In this document: positions 35,257-44,921 of the stretch, one piece after another | Layout: each line of letters begins with the position of its first letter | How positions within the stretch are numbered: the first letter of the stretch is position 1 | Assembly: GCA_013815685.1 (NCBI GenBank) | Contig: JACDFR010000035.1 | Coordinates: 1 to 46,065 of the forward strand | Direction of reading: 5' to 3' | Length of the DNA: 46,065 nt | From: Ramlibacter sp. | GTDB taxonomy: Bacteria; Pseudomonadota; Gammaproteobacteria; Burkholderiales; Burkholderiaceae_C | The notes under the pieces: generated by a model | Told to the model about the DNA's origin: nothing | Seen by the model: the letters and a program-made list of their open reading frames with translations, nothing else | The model's database searches: none | Position numbers and translations under genes: made by a program

Positions 35257-35476
35257 TTCCTGGTGGGGTCGCGCCAGTAGTTCACCCCTGGACGCGCGAA
35301 ACGCCTTTGCATCATGAGAAATCATGAGAATCTCCTTTGCCCTAATCGACCAACCGACCCACCGGATTTCCGTCTGTCCCGCGCCCGCTAAGTAGCCTAG
35401 TGCTTGGTCAACAGCAGGGGTGGTTTTGGAGTCACTCAGTGGTGCGCGCTGCTATGCTGCAGCCGGAGGTGCCGCA

Positions 35477-35797
35477 ATGAAGTTCTTTGTTCCCAATGCA
35501 TCAGACGTGGAGCAGGCCAAGCGCGTGTACGCAGCCATTGCCGAATTTAATGGGGCGCAGGTCGGTGCTCAGCGGGTTTACGCGCTTCAATGGGAGCATA
35601 ACGGACAAGCAATGTCATGCGCCGTTGGGGAAAGCCTACCACCCTACTACCAGACCGGCGCAGAGCCCGTCCTGGCGATTCTCGACTGCGGTACGTTCTA
35701 CACGATCTGCACTCCGAACAGAGGTGGTATACGCGGCGATCCAGTCATGGCAGGAAAAGGGTACGGGACTACTGCGACCCTTTTTAGTGCCAGCTAG
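35477..35797 (+). CDS. Small protein of unknown function
   Basis: A 106-residue protein starting MKFFVPNASDVEQAKRVYAA with GGAGGT seven bases upstream of the ATG, which decides the start (the open frame runs back to 35420). It contains the segments YALQWEHNGQAMSCAVGESL and AILDCGTFYTICTPNRGG, suggesting a small alpha-beta domain. No signal peptide or membrane segment. I do not recognise it; the last 20 residues may be altered by the adjacent junction. It lies between the 34495 gene and the recombinase scraps. Confidence 0.55.
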   Translation: MKFFVPNASDVEQAKRVYAAIAEFNGAQVGAQRVYALQWEHNGQAMSCAVGESLPPYYQTGAEPVLAILDCGTFYTICTPNRGGIRGDPVMAGKGYGTTATLFSAS

Positions 35798-35955
35798 ACG
35801 CGTCGCCTGTGCACCAGCGCCAAGCGGTACCCTGCTCCGCTCAGAAAGGTCCCTTGTGGCCACCCTCTCAGCCTATGCTCAAAAACCAAGGTTGACGACT
35901 TCTGGATGCTGGTACTTTCCGCCACCGTTAATGAACACCCTTGGAGGAGAGCACC

Positions 35956-36039
35956 ATGACCCGAGTCTTCGCGTATTGCCGCGTGAGCACGCACGATCAA
36001 GTCTTTGGACACCCTCACGCCAAACTGATAAACGCCTGA
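35956..36039 (+). pseudogene. N-terminal scrap of a serine recombinase (resolvase family)
   Basis: An ATG preceded by GGAGGA (35943-35948) begins MTRVFAYCRVSTHDQ, the exact N-terminal strand and catalytic serine motif (YCRVST) of Tn3-type resolvases. After about 15 residues the match ends and the frame runs into unrelated sequence, stopping at 36037-36039. The rest of the gene is absent. It abuts the integrase scrap on the other strand near base 36000. Confidence 0.75.
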
Positions 36040-36090
36040 GTCTTCGCGTTGATGCACGCCAGGAAATTTGGTCAAGGTGTCTTCGATCAC
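36003..36090 (-). pseudogene. N-terminal scrap of a tyrosine-type site-specific integrase
   Basis: Minus-strand frame reading LTKFPGVHQREDSGVYQFG followed by VRVSKDL, which resembles the N terminus of phage-type integrases with a DUF6538-like head (FPGVYQR...VYQFRRRVPKDL). The similarity ends at the junction with the resolvase scrap. It starts from a GTG or upstream codon and lies about 115 bases from the 3-prime end of tRNA-Asp, the usual target of such integrases. Confidence 0.55.
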
Positions 36091-36160
36091 ACGGCATCAT
36101 TACACGGTCCGTGCGACCTCTTCCCTGTCCGAGCAGCCCCGCTTCATTGGGAGTCGCAAA

Positions 36161-36193
36161 GAAAAAAGGTTAGCAAGGAAGTCCTTGCTAACC
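36161..36193 (-). terminator. Rho-independent terminator of the tRNA operon
   Basis: A perfect 12-base-pair stem, GGTTAGCAAGGA (36168-36179) and TCCTTGCTAACC (36182-36193), with a 2-base loop as read, followed on the minus strand by a run of six T (36162-36167 as A). It lies directly downstream of tRNA-Asp. Confidence 0.92.
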
Positions 36194-36204
36194 CTCTTGA
36201 GCTT

Positions 36205-36281
36205 TGGCGGAGTGGACGGGACTCGAACCCGCGACCCCCGGCGTGACAGGCCGGTATTCTAACCAACTGAACTACCACTCC
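36205..36281 (-). tRNA. tRNA-Asp (GTC)
   Basis: A 77-base cloverleaf on the minus strand with the acceptor GGAGTGG/CCACTCC, anticodon GTC in CCTGTCACG, the T-arm GGGTTCGAGTCCC and an encoded 3-prime GCCA. It is the last gene of the tRNA operon. Confidence 0.97.
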
Positions 36282-36367
36282 TGGTAGGCTGCTTTCGCCC
36301 TCTCGGGCCAAGTGCTGCCGGCTTGCTGCCTTGTCATGCATCAGCCGGAACGACTGACCGCGATAAC

Positions 36368-36443
36368 TGGCGACCCTACGGGGATTCGAACCCCGGTACT
36401 TACCGTGAAAGGGTAATGTCCTAGGCCTCTAGACGATAGGGTC
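36368..36443 (-). tRNA. tRNA-Glu (TTC)
   Basis: A 76-base minus-strand cloverleaf with the acceptor GACCCTA/TAGGGTC, anticodon TTC in CCTTTCACG, the T-arm GGGGTTCGAATCCCC and an encoded CCA. Confidence 0.97.
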
Positions 36444-36463
36444 AAAACCTGAACTGTCCTCGG

Positions 36464-36539
<76 letters not shown>

Positions 36540-36589
36540 TACATTTCCGGCCTGCGTTTCGCGCCAGCCCGTCAATTTCCGAGCCTTGA

Positions 36590-36595
36590 ATTATA
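36590..36595 (-). promoter_or_regulatory. Candidate -10 element of the tRNA operon
   Basis: A perfect TATAAT on the minus strand, in the 66-base gap between the gltX stop and tRNA-Ala, about 51 bases before the tRNA start. No good -35 hexamer is visible at the right distance, so the call is partial. Confidence 0.45.
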
Positions 36596-36605
36596 GCCAG
36601 AATTT

Positions 36606-38006
36606 TCACGCGGCCTTGAGCCGATCAATGGCCGTCTGCCGGCCGCACAGTTCCAGCACCGCGTCCAGCGACGGCGTCTGCGCCGTGCCCATCAGAAGCA
36701 CGCGCGCCGGCATCGCCAGCTGCGCCATCTTCATGCCGGTCGCGCGCAGCACTTCCTTGATGGCCTCGCCGATGGCGGCCTTGTTCCACGGGCACGTCTC
36801 CAGCATGGCCGCCAGCATGCCAATGGCCGGGCGCACGCCCTCCACCATGTGCTTGGCGACCTCGTCCGGGCTGGGCTGAACGGGTGCGTAGAACTTCGCG
36901 GCCCAGCCGGCCAGCGCCACGGTGGTGTCGCAGCGGTCCTTGAATACCGCGCAGATGCCCGGCAACCGGTCGTCGGCCGCCATGCCGCTCTTCGCGAGTT
37001 GCTGCCCGACCAGCTGCGCCAGCGGCTCGTCGTCCATGGCCTTGAGGTGCTGGGCATTGACCCAGCGCAGCTTGGCCTCGTCGAACTGCGCCGCGCTCTT
37101 GCCCAGGTGGTCCAGGTTGAACCAGGCGACAAACTGCTGCCGGCTGAAGATCTCGTCGTCGCCATGCGACCAGCCCAGGCGCGCCAGGTAGTTCACCACG
37201 GCGTCGGGCAGGAAGCCTTCATCGCGAAACTGCGTCACCCGCTTGGCGCCGCTGCGCTTGCTCATCTTCTCGCCCTGTTCGTTCAGCACCGTGGGCAGGT
37301 GGGCGTAGACCGGCGGCTCCACGCCGAGGGCGCGAAAGATGTTGATCTGGCGCGGCGTGTTGTTCACATGGTCGTCGCCGCGGATCACGTGGGTGATGCG
37401 CATGTCGATGTCATCCACCACCACGCAGAAGTTGTAGGTGGGTACTCCCACGGCTTCGCCGTCGCCGGCCGGCCTGGCGATCACCAGGTCGTCCAGTTCG
37501 TCGTTGCCGATCTCGATGCGGCCCTTGACCTTGTCGTCCCAGGCCACCACGCCGCCCACCGGGTTCCTGAAGCGCAGCACCGGCTGCACGCCCTCGGGCA
37601 CCGGCGGCAAGGTCTTGCCGGGCTCGGGCCGCCACGTGCCGTCGTAGCGCGGCTTTTCCTTGCGGGCCATCTGGCGCTCGCGCAGCGCGTCGAGTTCGGC
37701 CACGCTCATGTAACAGGGGTACACCTGGCCGGCGGCGTTCATCTGCGCCAGCACTTCCTTGTAGCGGTCCATGCGCTGCATCTGGAAATGGGGGCCCTCG
37801 TCATGGTGCAGCCCGAGCCAGGCCATGCCTTCGATGATCACGTCGACGGCCGCCTGCGAGGAACGCTCCACGTCGGTGTCTTCGATGCGCAGGATGAAGT
37901 CCCCGCCCGTGGAGCGGGCGAAAGCCCAGGGATACAAGGCCGAGCGGATGTTGCCCAGGTGGATGAAGCCTGTGGGCGAGGGAGCGAAACGGGTGCGGGT
38001 GTTCAT
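36606..38006 (-). CDS. gltX: Glutamyl-tRNA synthetase
   Basis: A 466-residue class I aminoacyl-tRNA synthetase that charges tRNA-Glu. The start [19 protein letters not shown] places the HIGH-type motif (HLGN) at the N terminus, and the KMSKS-type motif is [18 protein letters not shown] and [11 protein letters not shown] are the family's other signatures. The frame extends upstream, but residues before MNTRTRF look like translated intergenic sequence. It lies four bases after purF and directly upstream of the tRNA operon that includes its substrate tRNA-Glu. Confidence 0.97.
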   Translation of the reverse strand: MNTRTRFAPSPTGFIHLGNIRSALYPWAFARSTGGDFILRIEDTDVERSSQAAVDVIIEGMAWLGLHHDEGPHFQMQRMDRYKEVLAQMNAAGQVYPCYMSVAELDALRERQMARKEKPRYDGTWRPEPGKTLPPVPEGVQPVLRFRNPVGGVVAWDDKVKGRIEIGNDELDDLVIARPAGDGEAVGVPTYNFCVVVDDIDMRITHVIRGDDHVNNTPRQINIFRALGVEPPVYAHLPTVLNEQGEKMSKRSGAKRVTQFRDEGFLPDAVVNYLARLGWSHGDDEIFSRQQFVAWFNLDHLGKSAAQFDEAKLRWVNAQHLKAMDDEPLAQLVGQQLAKSGMAADDRLPGICAVFKDRCDTTVALAGWAAKFYAPVQPSPDEVAKHMVEGVRPAIGMLAAMLETCPWNKAAIGEAIKEVLRATGMKMAQLAMPARVLLMGTAQTPSLDAVLELCGRQTAIDRLKAA

Positions 38007-38010
38007 GCGT

Positions 38011-39537
38011 TCAGGCATCGTGCGCGTTGGGCAAGGCCAGCCGCGAGGTGTCTTCTTCCAGCGCGTCTTCCTGGCCGATGCGCGCCTGGTTGATGCGCTC
38101 GATGTCGCCGGCGTTGATGTCGCCGGTGACATAGACGCCGTCGAAGCAGGATGCGTCAAAGCCGTCCAGGGGCAGCGAGCCCGGCGCGGTAGACGCGCCT
38201 TTCATGACTGCGCGCTTCATCCCTTCCACGTCCTGGTAGATCAGCGCGTCGCAGCCGATGATGGCCCGCACCTCCTCGATGGTACGGCCGTGGGCCACCA
38301 GTTCGCTCGAGGTGGGCATGTCGATGCCGTAGACATTGGGAAAGCGCACCGGCGGCGCGGCGCTGGCCAGGTAGACCTTGCGGGCGCCGGCGTCGCGCGC
38401 CATCTGCACGATCTCGCGGCTGGTGGTGCCGCGCACGATCGAGTCGTCGACCAGCAGCACATTGCGGCCCTTGAATTCGCTGGCGATCACGTTGAGCTTC
38501 TGGCGCACCGACTTCTTGCGCACGCCCTGCCCCGGCATGATGAAGGTACGGCCCACGTAGCGGTTCTTCACGAACCCCTCGCGGTAGGGCACGCCCAGCA
38601 GATGCGCCAGTTGGGTGGCGCTGGGCCGGCTGGATTCGGGGATCGGGATGATGACGTCGATCTCGTTCGGCGGCACGGTGGAGACCACGCGCTTGGCCAG
38701 GGTCTCGCCCAGGTTCAGCCGCGCCTGGTAGACGGAGATGCCGTCCATCACCGAGTCGGGCCGCGCCAGGTACACGAATTCGAAGATGCAGGGGAACAGC
38801 TTGGGCGCCTGGGCGCACTGCCGCGCGTGGACCTTGCCGTCCAGGTCGATGAAAACGGCTTCGCCGGGCGCCACATGGCGCTCGAGCACATGGCCCGTGC
38901 CTTCGAGGGCGACCGACTCGCTCGCCACCATCACGGTGCCGTCCTTGCCGCGGCCAATCGACAGCGGCCGGATGCCGAACGGATCGCGAAATGCCAGGAC
39001 GCCGTGGCCGGCGACGAGGGCGATCACGGCATACGAGCCGCGAACCCGGCGGTGCACGTTGTGCACGGCCGTGAACACGTCCTCCGGCTGCAGCGGAACG
39101 CCCCGGGTCGACTTCTCGAGCTCGTGGGCGAAGACGTTGAGCAGGACCTCGGAATCGCTTTCGGTGTTGATGTGGCGGTGGTCGGTGGAAAACAGTTCTG
39201 CCTTCAGCGCCTGGGCATTGGTCAGGTTGCCGTTGTGCACCAGCACGATGCCGAACGGCGCGTTGACGTAGAAGGGCTGCGCCTCCTCCTCGCTGTAGGC
39301 GTTGCCCGCCGTGGGGTAGCGCACCTGGCCCAGGCCCGCGTTGCCGGGGAGCGCGCGCATGTTGCGGGTGCGAAAGACGTCGCGCACCATGCCCTTGGCC
39401 TTGTGCATGAAGAACTTGCGCTCCTGCTGGGTGACGATGCCCGCCGCGTCCTGGCCGCGGTGCTGCAGCAGCAGCAGGGCGTCGTAGATCAGCTGGTTGA
39501 CTGGGGCGCTGCTGACAACGCCGACGATTCCGCACAT
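38011..39537 (-). CDS. purF: Amidophosphoribosyltransferase
   Basis: A 508-residue enzyme of the first committed step of purine synthesis: PRPP plus glutamine to phosphoribosylamine. It begins [10 protein letters not shown], with Cys2 (after Met removal the N-terminal catalytic nucleophile of the Ntn glutaminase domain). The C-terminal half holds the PRPP loop [14 protein letters not shown] and TGDINAGDI near the end. The frame is open far upstream, but only this start produces the required N-terminal cysteine. It lies eight bases after cvpA. Confidence 0.97.
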   Translation of the reverse strand: MCGIVGVVSSAPVNQLIYDALLLLQHRGQDAAGIVTQQERKFFMHKAKGMVRDVFRTRNMRALPGNAGLGQVRYPTAGNAYSEEEAQPFYVNAPFGIVLVHNGNLTNAQALKAELFSTDHRHINTESDSEVLLNVFAHELEKSTRGVPLQPEDVFTAVHNVHRRVRGSYAVIALVAGHGVLAFRDPFGIRPLSIGRGKDGTVMVASESVALEGTGHVLERHVAPGEAVFIDLDGKVHARQCAQAPKLFPCIFEFVYLARPDSVMDGISVYQARLNLGETLAKRVVSTVPPNEIDVIIPIPESSRPSATQLAHLLGVPYREGFVKNRYVGRTFIMPGQGVRKKSVRQKLNVIASEFKGRNVLLVDDSIVRGTTSREIVQMARDAGARKVYLASAAPPVRFPNVYGIDMPTSSELVAHGRTIEEVRAIIGCDALIYQDVEGMKRAVMKGASTAPGSLPLDGFDASCFDGVYVTGDINAGDIERINQARIGQEDALEEDTSRLALPNAHDA

Positions 39538-39545
39538 ATTGATGC

Positions 39546-40037
39546 CTAGCCAGGAAGGTAGCGCCCGAATCGCTCGGGCAATACCGGTTTCAGTCCCTCG
39601 AGCGCCGATGTCGCGATGACGGCGCCCTTCGATTCGGTCCACCACTGCGCGCGCTTGAGCGCGGTCATGTTGATCACCACGGCCAGGGCCAGCAGCAACA
39701 CTGCCCCGCGCATCAGCCCGAACAGCGCTCCCAGGGTGCGGTCGATGGGCCGCAGGCCCACCGCCTCCACCAGCTTCTTGGTCAGCCAGGCCAGCAGGCC
39801 GCCGGTGAATACCACCGCGATGAAGACCAGCACGAACCCGGCCGCGTAGCGCATCGCTTCGCCGAAGCCGGCAACGGGCAGCATCGCTGCCGCATCCGGC
39901 GCCAGCCACTGCGCCACGATGAACGCCGCCACCCAGCTGATCACCGACAACACCTCGTACACCAGCCCGCGCCAGGCCCCCAGCAACAGCGATGCAGCCA
40001 ACACGGCCAGAAAAACCCAATCCAGCGCGGGCAACAT
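39546..40037 (-). CDS. cvpA: CvpA family inner-membrane protein
   Basis: A 163-residue membrane protein with four hydrophobic segments (WVFLAVLAASLLLGAWRGLV, VISWVAAFIVAQWLA, AAGFVLVFIAVVFTGGLLAWL, GLMRGAVLLLALAVVINM). The family is required for colicin V production in E. coli and neighbours purF in many proteobacteria, as here. It directly abuts the SPOR gene upstream, with no gap. Confidence 0.94.
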   Translation of the reverse strand: MLPALDWVFLAVLAASLLLGAWRGLVYEVLSVISWVAAFIVAQWLAPDAAAMLPVAGFGEAMRYAAGFVLVFIAVVFTGGLLAWLTKKLVEAVGLRPIDRTLGALFGLMRGAVLLLALAVVINMTALKRAQWWTESKGAVIATSALEGLKPVLPERFGRYLPG

Positions 40038-40652
40038 CTACAGGCTGAGGATGGAGGCCTGCAAGTTCAGGCTTTTGATCTTGTCAGCCGCCTTGTCCGC
40101 CTCGGCCCGGCTCGCGAACGGGCCCGCACGGACCCGGATGCGCTTGCCGTCCTTGGTTTCGGCGACGTTGGTGTAGGTCTTCAGGCCCGCGCGCTCCAGC
40201 TTTTGCCGGGCCTCACGGGCCTTGCCCGCGTCGGCGAACGCACCCACCTGCACCACGAAGCGGCCATCGCCGGCGGCCGATCTGGATTCGGCAGCGGGCT
40301 CGGTTTTCGGCTCCGGCTTGGGCGCAACCACGGCTGCTTTCTCGGCGGCGGGCGCCGGCGTCGCCGGTGCGGCTGCCGCGGGCTTTTGCGCCGCGGACGG
40401 GGCCGCGGCCTGGGCCGGCACCGGCAGCGGCCTGGCCTTGTTGCGGTCGGGAATTTCGATGGGAATGTCAACCGCAATCGGCCGGGGCTGCGTATCGAAG
40501 AGAAGCGGAAAGCCGATCACGCCGATCAGCACCAGCACGCCCGCGCCGATCAGCCGGTGCCTCGCGCGCATGCGCATCGCCTCGACGCTTTCGGGCTGGC
40601 GGGGGGTGGCTGCCGACTCGTCGCCACCTTTGCGGGATTTGAAAAAGGGCAT
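40038..40652 (-). CDS. SPOR-domain cell-division protein (DedD-like)
   Basis: A 204-residue protein. The start MPFFKSRKGGDES is followed by a basic segment, one membrane helix (LIGAGVLVLIGVIGFPLLF), a Pro/Ala-rich periplasmic linker and a C-terminal SPOR domain (FVVQVGAFADAGKAREARQK, RIRVRAGPFASRAEADKAAD). SPOR domains bind denuded peptidoglycan at the division septum. Position between folC and cvpA is the standard place of dedD in beta- and gammaproteobacteria. Confidence 0.92.
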   Translation of the reverse strand: MPFFKSRKGGDESAATPRQPESVEAMRMRARHRLIGAGVLVLIGVIGFPLLFDTQPRPIAVDIPIEIPDRNKARPLPVPAQAAAPSAAQKPAAAAPATPAPAAEKAAVVAPKPEPKTEPAAESRSAAGDGRFVVQVGAFADAGKAREARQKLERAGLKTYTNVAETKDGKRIRVRAGPFASRAEADKAADKIKSLNLQASILSL

Positions 40653-40659
40653 GAAGCTG

Positions 40660-41958
40660 TCAGCTCGCGAGATGTTTGGCCTGAAGACGGGGTACACCGT
40701 CCTTCAGAACGCCGCCCACGGTGTAGAACGATCCGAAGACGACGATTCTATCAGCGGGGTCCGCGGCGGCCACCGCGGCCTGCAGCGCCGCCATCGGGCC
40801 GGGGTGGATGCTGGCGGCCGTATCGGCGCGCTTGTTCTGGGCCTGCCATACGGCCTGCAGCTGCGCGGCGGCTCGCGCGCGCGGCGTCGGCAAATCGGTG
40901 AAGTACCAGCGGTCGATCATCGGCCCCACTTTCGCGAGCATCGGCGCCAGGTCCTTGTCCGCCATGGCGCCGAACACGGCATGCGTGGTGGGATAAAAGC
41001 CCATCGCGTCCAGGTTGGCCGCCAGCGCCGCGACCGAATGCGGGTTGTGGGCGACATCCAGAACCAGCGCGGGCTCGCCCGGCACGATCTGGAACCGCCC
41101 GGGCAGTTCGACCATGCCCAGCCCGTTGCGCACGGCCTGCGCCGTCACCGGCAGCCTGGGCCGCAGCGCCTCGAACGCGGCCAGCACGCCCGAGGCGTTG
41201 ACCAGCTGGTTGGCGCCGCGCAATGCCGGATAGGCCAGGCCCGAGTAGCGCCGGCCGCGGCCGGCCCAGGCCCACTGCTGCTTGTCGCCGGAGAAATTGA
41301 AATCGCGGCCCAGGGTCCAGAGGTCCGCGCCGATCTCCACGGCGCGGTCCAGAACGCTTTGCGGCGGAACCGGGTCGCTCACGATGACCGGCCGGCCGGT
41401 GCGCATGATCCCGGCCTTCTCGCGCCCGATGCTCTCGCGGTCGCCGCCCAGCAAGTCCATGTGGTCCAGGTCGATGCTGGTGATCACCGCGCAATCCGCG
41501 TTCACGATGTTCACCGCATCCAGGCGGCCGCCCAGCCCCACTTCGAGGATGGCGATGTCCAGCCGCGATTCGGCCATCAAGCCGAGGATGGCCAGCGTAG
41601 TGAACTCGAAATAGGTCAGCGTCACGCCGTCGCGCGCGGCCTCCACCCGCTCGAAATGCGGCACCAGTGCATCGGCGCCGGCGATCTCTCCGTGAATGCG
41701 GCAGCGTTCCTCGAAGTGCACCAGGTGCGGTGAGGTGTAGACGCCGGTGCGGTAGCCCGCCTGCAAGGCGATGGCTTCGAGCATCGCGCAGGTCGAGCCC
41801 TTGCCGTTGGTGCCGGCCACAGTGATGACCGGGCAGTCCAGCCGCAGGCCCATCCGCGCGGCGACGCCTTGCACGCGTTCGAGACCCATCTCGATGGTCT
41901 TGGGGTGCAGGCTTTCGCAGTGCGCCAGCCAGTCTTGCAGGGTTTCCATGGCACGCAT
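40660..41958 (-). CDS. folC: Folylpolyglutamate/dihydrofolate synthase
   Basis: A 432-residue Mur-ligase-type enzyme that adds glutamate to dihydropteroate and to folates. The ATP loop is VAGTNGKGSTCAM; YTSPHLVHFEERCRI, LEVGLGGRLDAVN, SIDLDHMDLLG and DVAHNPHS are the expected folate and ligase signatures. MRAM is the annotated start; METLQDW at 41949 is equally possible. It is the first gene of folC-dedD-cvpA-purF-gltX within the window and divergent from the ArsC/YffB-like gene. Confidence 0.95.
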   Translation of the reverse strand: MRAMETLQDWLAHCESLHPKTIEMGLERVQGVAARMGLRLDCPVITVAGTNGKGSTCAMLEAIALQAGYRTGVYTSPHLVHFEERCRIHGEIAGADALVPHFERVEAARDGVTLTYFEFTTLAILGLMAESRLDIAILEVGLGGRLDAVNIVNADCAVITSIDLDHMDLLGGDRESIGREKAGIMRTGRPVIVSDPVPPQSVLDRAVEIGADLWTLGRDFNFSGDKQQWAWAGRGRRYSGLAYPALRGANQLVNASGVLAAFEALRPRLPVTAQAVRNGLGMVELPGRFQIVPGEPALVLDVAHNPHSVAALAANLDAMGFYPTTHAVFGAMADKDLAPMLAKVGPMIDRWYFTDLPTPRARAAAQLQAVWQAQNKRADTAASIHPGPMAALQAAVAAADPADRIVVFGSFYTVGGVLKDGVPRLQAKHLAS

Positions 41959-41980
41959 TGTCCAGCACTATGATTTGGCC

Positions 41981-42334
41981 ATGAGCATCATCCTGTACGG
42001 CATCCCCAACTGCGACACGGTCAAGAAGGCGCGGGCCTGGCTGGCCGAAAAGGGCGTGGCTTGCGAGTTCCACGATTTCAGGAAGCAGGGTGTGCCCGCT
42101 GCCCTGCTGGACGGCTGGATCGCGCAGCTGGGGTGGGAGAAACTGCTCAACCGCAAGGGCACCACCTGGCGCAAGCTCGACCCGGCCGTACAAGGCCGCG
42201 TCACCGACGCCGGCAGTGCACGCGAACTCATGCAGGCCCAGCCCAGCGTGATCAGGCGGCCGGTGGTCGAGTGGCGCGGTCGCGCCACGGTCGGCTTCGA
42301 TCCTGAGGCGTGGGCGTTGCTTGCCCACTGCTGA
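41981..42334 (+). CDS. ArsC/Spx-family protein (YffB-like)
   Basis: A 117-residue thioredoxin-fold protein: MSIILYGIPNCDTVKKARAW has a single Cys in PNCDT, as in YffB-like members, instead of the arsenate-reductase set. The middle has WEKLLNRKGTTWRKLD and the end IRRPVVEWRGRATVGFD. Most likely a glutathione-dependent thiol-reductase-type protein, not a true arsenate reductase; function unknown. It lies 22 bases from the divergent folC start. Confidence 0.88.
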   Translation: MSIILYGIPNCDTVKKARAWLAEKGVACEFHDFRKQGVPAALLDGWIAQLGWEKLLNRKGTTWRKLDPAVQGRVTDAGSARELMQAQPSVIRRPVVEWRGRATVGFDPEAWALLAHC

Positions 42335-42428
42335 ACGGGCACTTTTACCGGCGCTTTACCCGAATGGCCGTGCTTGCGCCGCTGTGTTTGCTTAAAATTT
42401 CAGCATTGGGTAATTGAAGGAGTCGTCG

Positions 42429-43145
42429 ATGAAAAGAGCAGTTTTGTTTTCAGCGATGGGACTGTTGGCTGGTGCCGGCGGAACCGCCGCCGCCGAGGAA
42501 ATTGGCCGCGTGATTTCCAGCACGCCGGTGATCCAGCAAGTGGCCGTGCCGCGGCAGGTTTGCAGCTACCAGCCGATGGCCGTGCAGCAGCCCAATTCGG
42601 GCGGCGGCGCCGTCCTCGGTGCGATCGCCGGCGGCGCGGTGGGCAACCAGATCGGACACGGGACAGGCCGCGCTGCCGCCACCTTGATCGGCTTGGTTGG
42701 CGGGGCCGCGGTGGGCAACAACATCGAAGGCTCGGGCAGCTACGTGCAGAACGTGCAGCAATGCGGCACCCAGACGTACTACGAGAACCGGACCGTCGGT
42801 TACGACGTGACCTACGAATACGCCGGGCGGCAGCATAATGTCCAGTTGCCCTATGACCCGGGCGCGACCATCCGGCTGGCGGTGACGCCGATGGGCGGCA
42901 ACATGGCGCCTCCGGCCGAGGCGCCCAGCGCCGCAGCGGGCACTGCCGTGGGCGTCATCGTCGGTACGCCGGCGGTGCAGCCGATGATGGTTGCACCCAT
43001 GGCGTCGTACAGCACGTACTACCCGGCGTACCCCGCCTATCCGGCTTACCCCGCGTACTACGCGCGGCCGTACTACCCGCCGGTCGGCTTGTCGTTCAAC
43101 CTCGGGTATTGGGGCGGCTATCGCCACCACCATCACCGGCGCTAA
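42429..43145 (+). CDS. Envelope protein with glycine-zipper 2TM domain
   Basis: A 238-residue protein. AAGGAG lies six bases before the ATG; a signal peptide is visible (MKRAVLFSAMGLLAGAGGTA). Residues about 55-90 form a glycine zipper (GAVLGAIAGGAVGNQIGHGT, AATLIGLVGGAAVGNNIEG), as in SlyB/Rick_17kDa-type outer-membrane lipoproteins, though no lipobox Cys is seen. The C terminus is a Tyr-Pro-Ala repeat and ends with a His-rich run. It probably sits in the periplasm or outer membrane. Its specific role is unknown. Confidence 0.88.
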   Translation: MKRAVLFSAMGLLAGAGGTAAAEEIGRVISSTPVIQQVAVPRQVCSYQPMAVQQPNSGGGAVLGAIAGGAVGNQIGHGTGRAAATLIGLVGGAAVGNNIEGSGSYVQNVQQCGTQTYYENRTVGYDVTYEYAGRQHNVQLPYDPGATIRLAVTPMGGNMAPPAEAPSAAAGTAVGVIVGTPAVQPMMVAPMASYSTYYPAYPAYPAYPAYYARPYYPPVGLSFNLGYWGGYRHHHHRR

Positions 43146-43209
43146 CGCCGAGGCTGCGGGCCGAGGTGGCCGCCGACGCTAAAATCGGCGGTTTCCCCCA
43201 GCCCCAGCT

Positions 43210-44869
<1,660 letters not shown>

Positions 44870-44921
44870 GTCTTTCCGCGCGCCCGATGTGCCGGGGCCT
44901 GCGAGACCTGCAAGAGAAACT

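Noticed and set aside
36049..36246. Plus-strand ORF running into tRNA-Asp
   Set aside because: It crosses the terminator and the antisense of a tRNA gene, so it cannot be a real gene.
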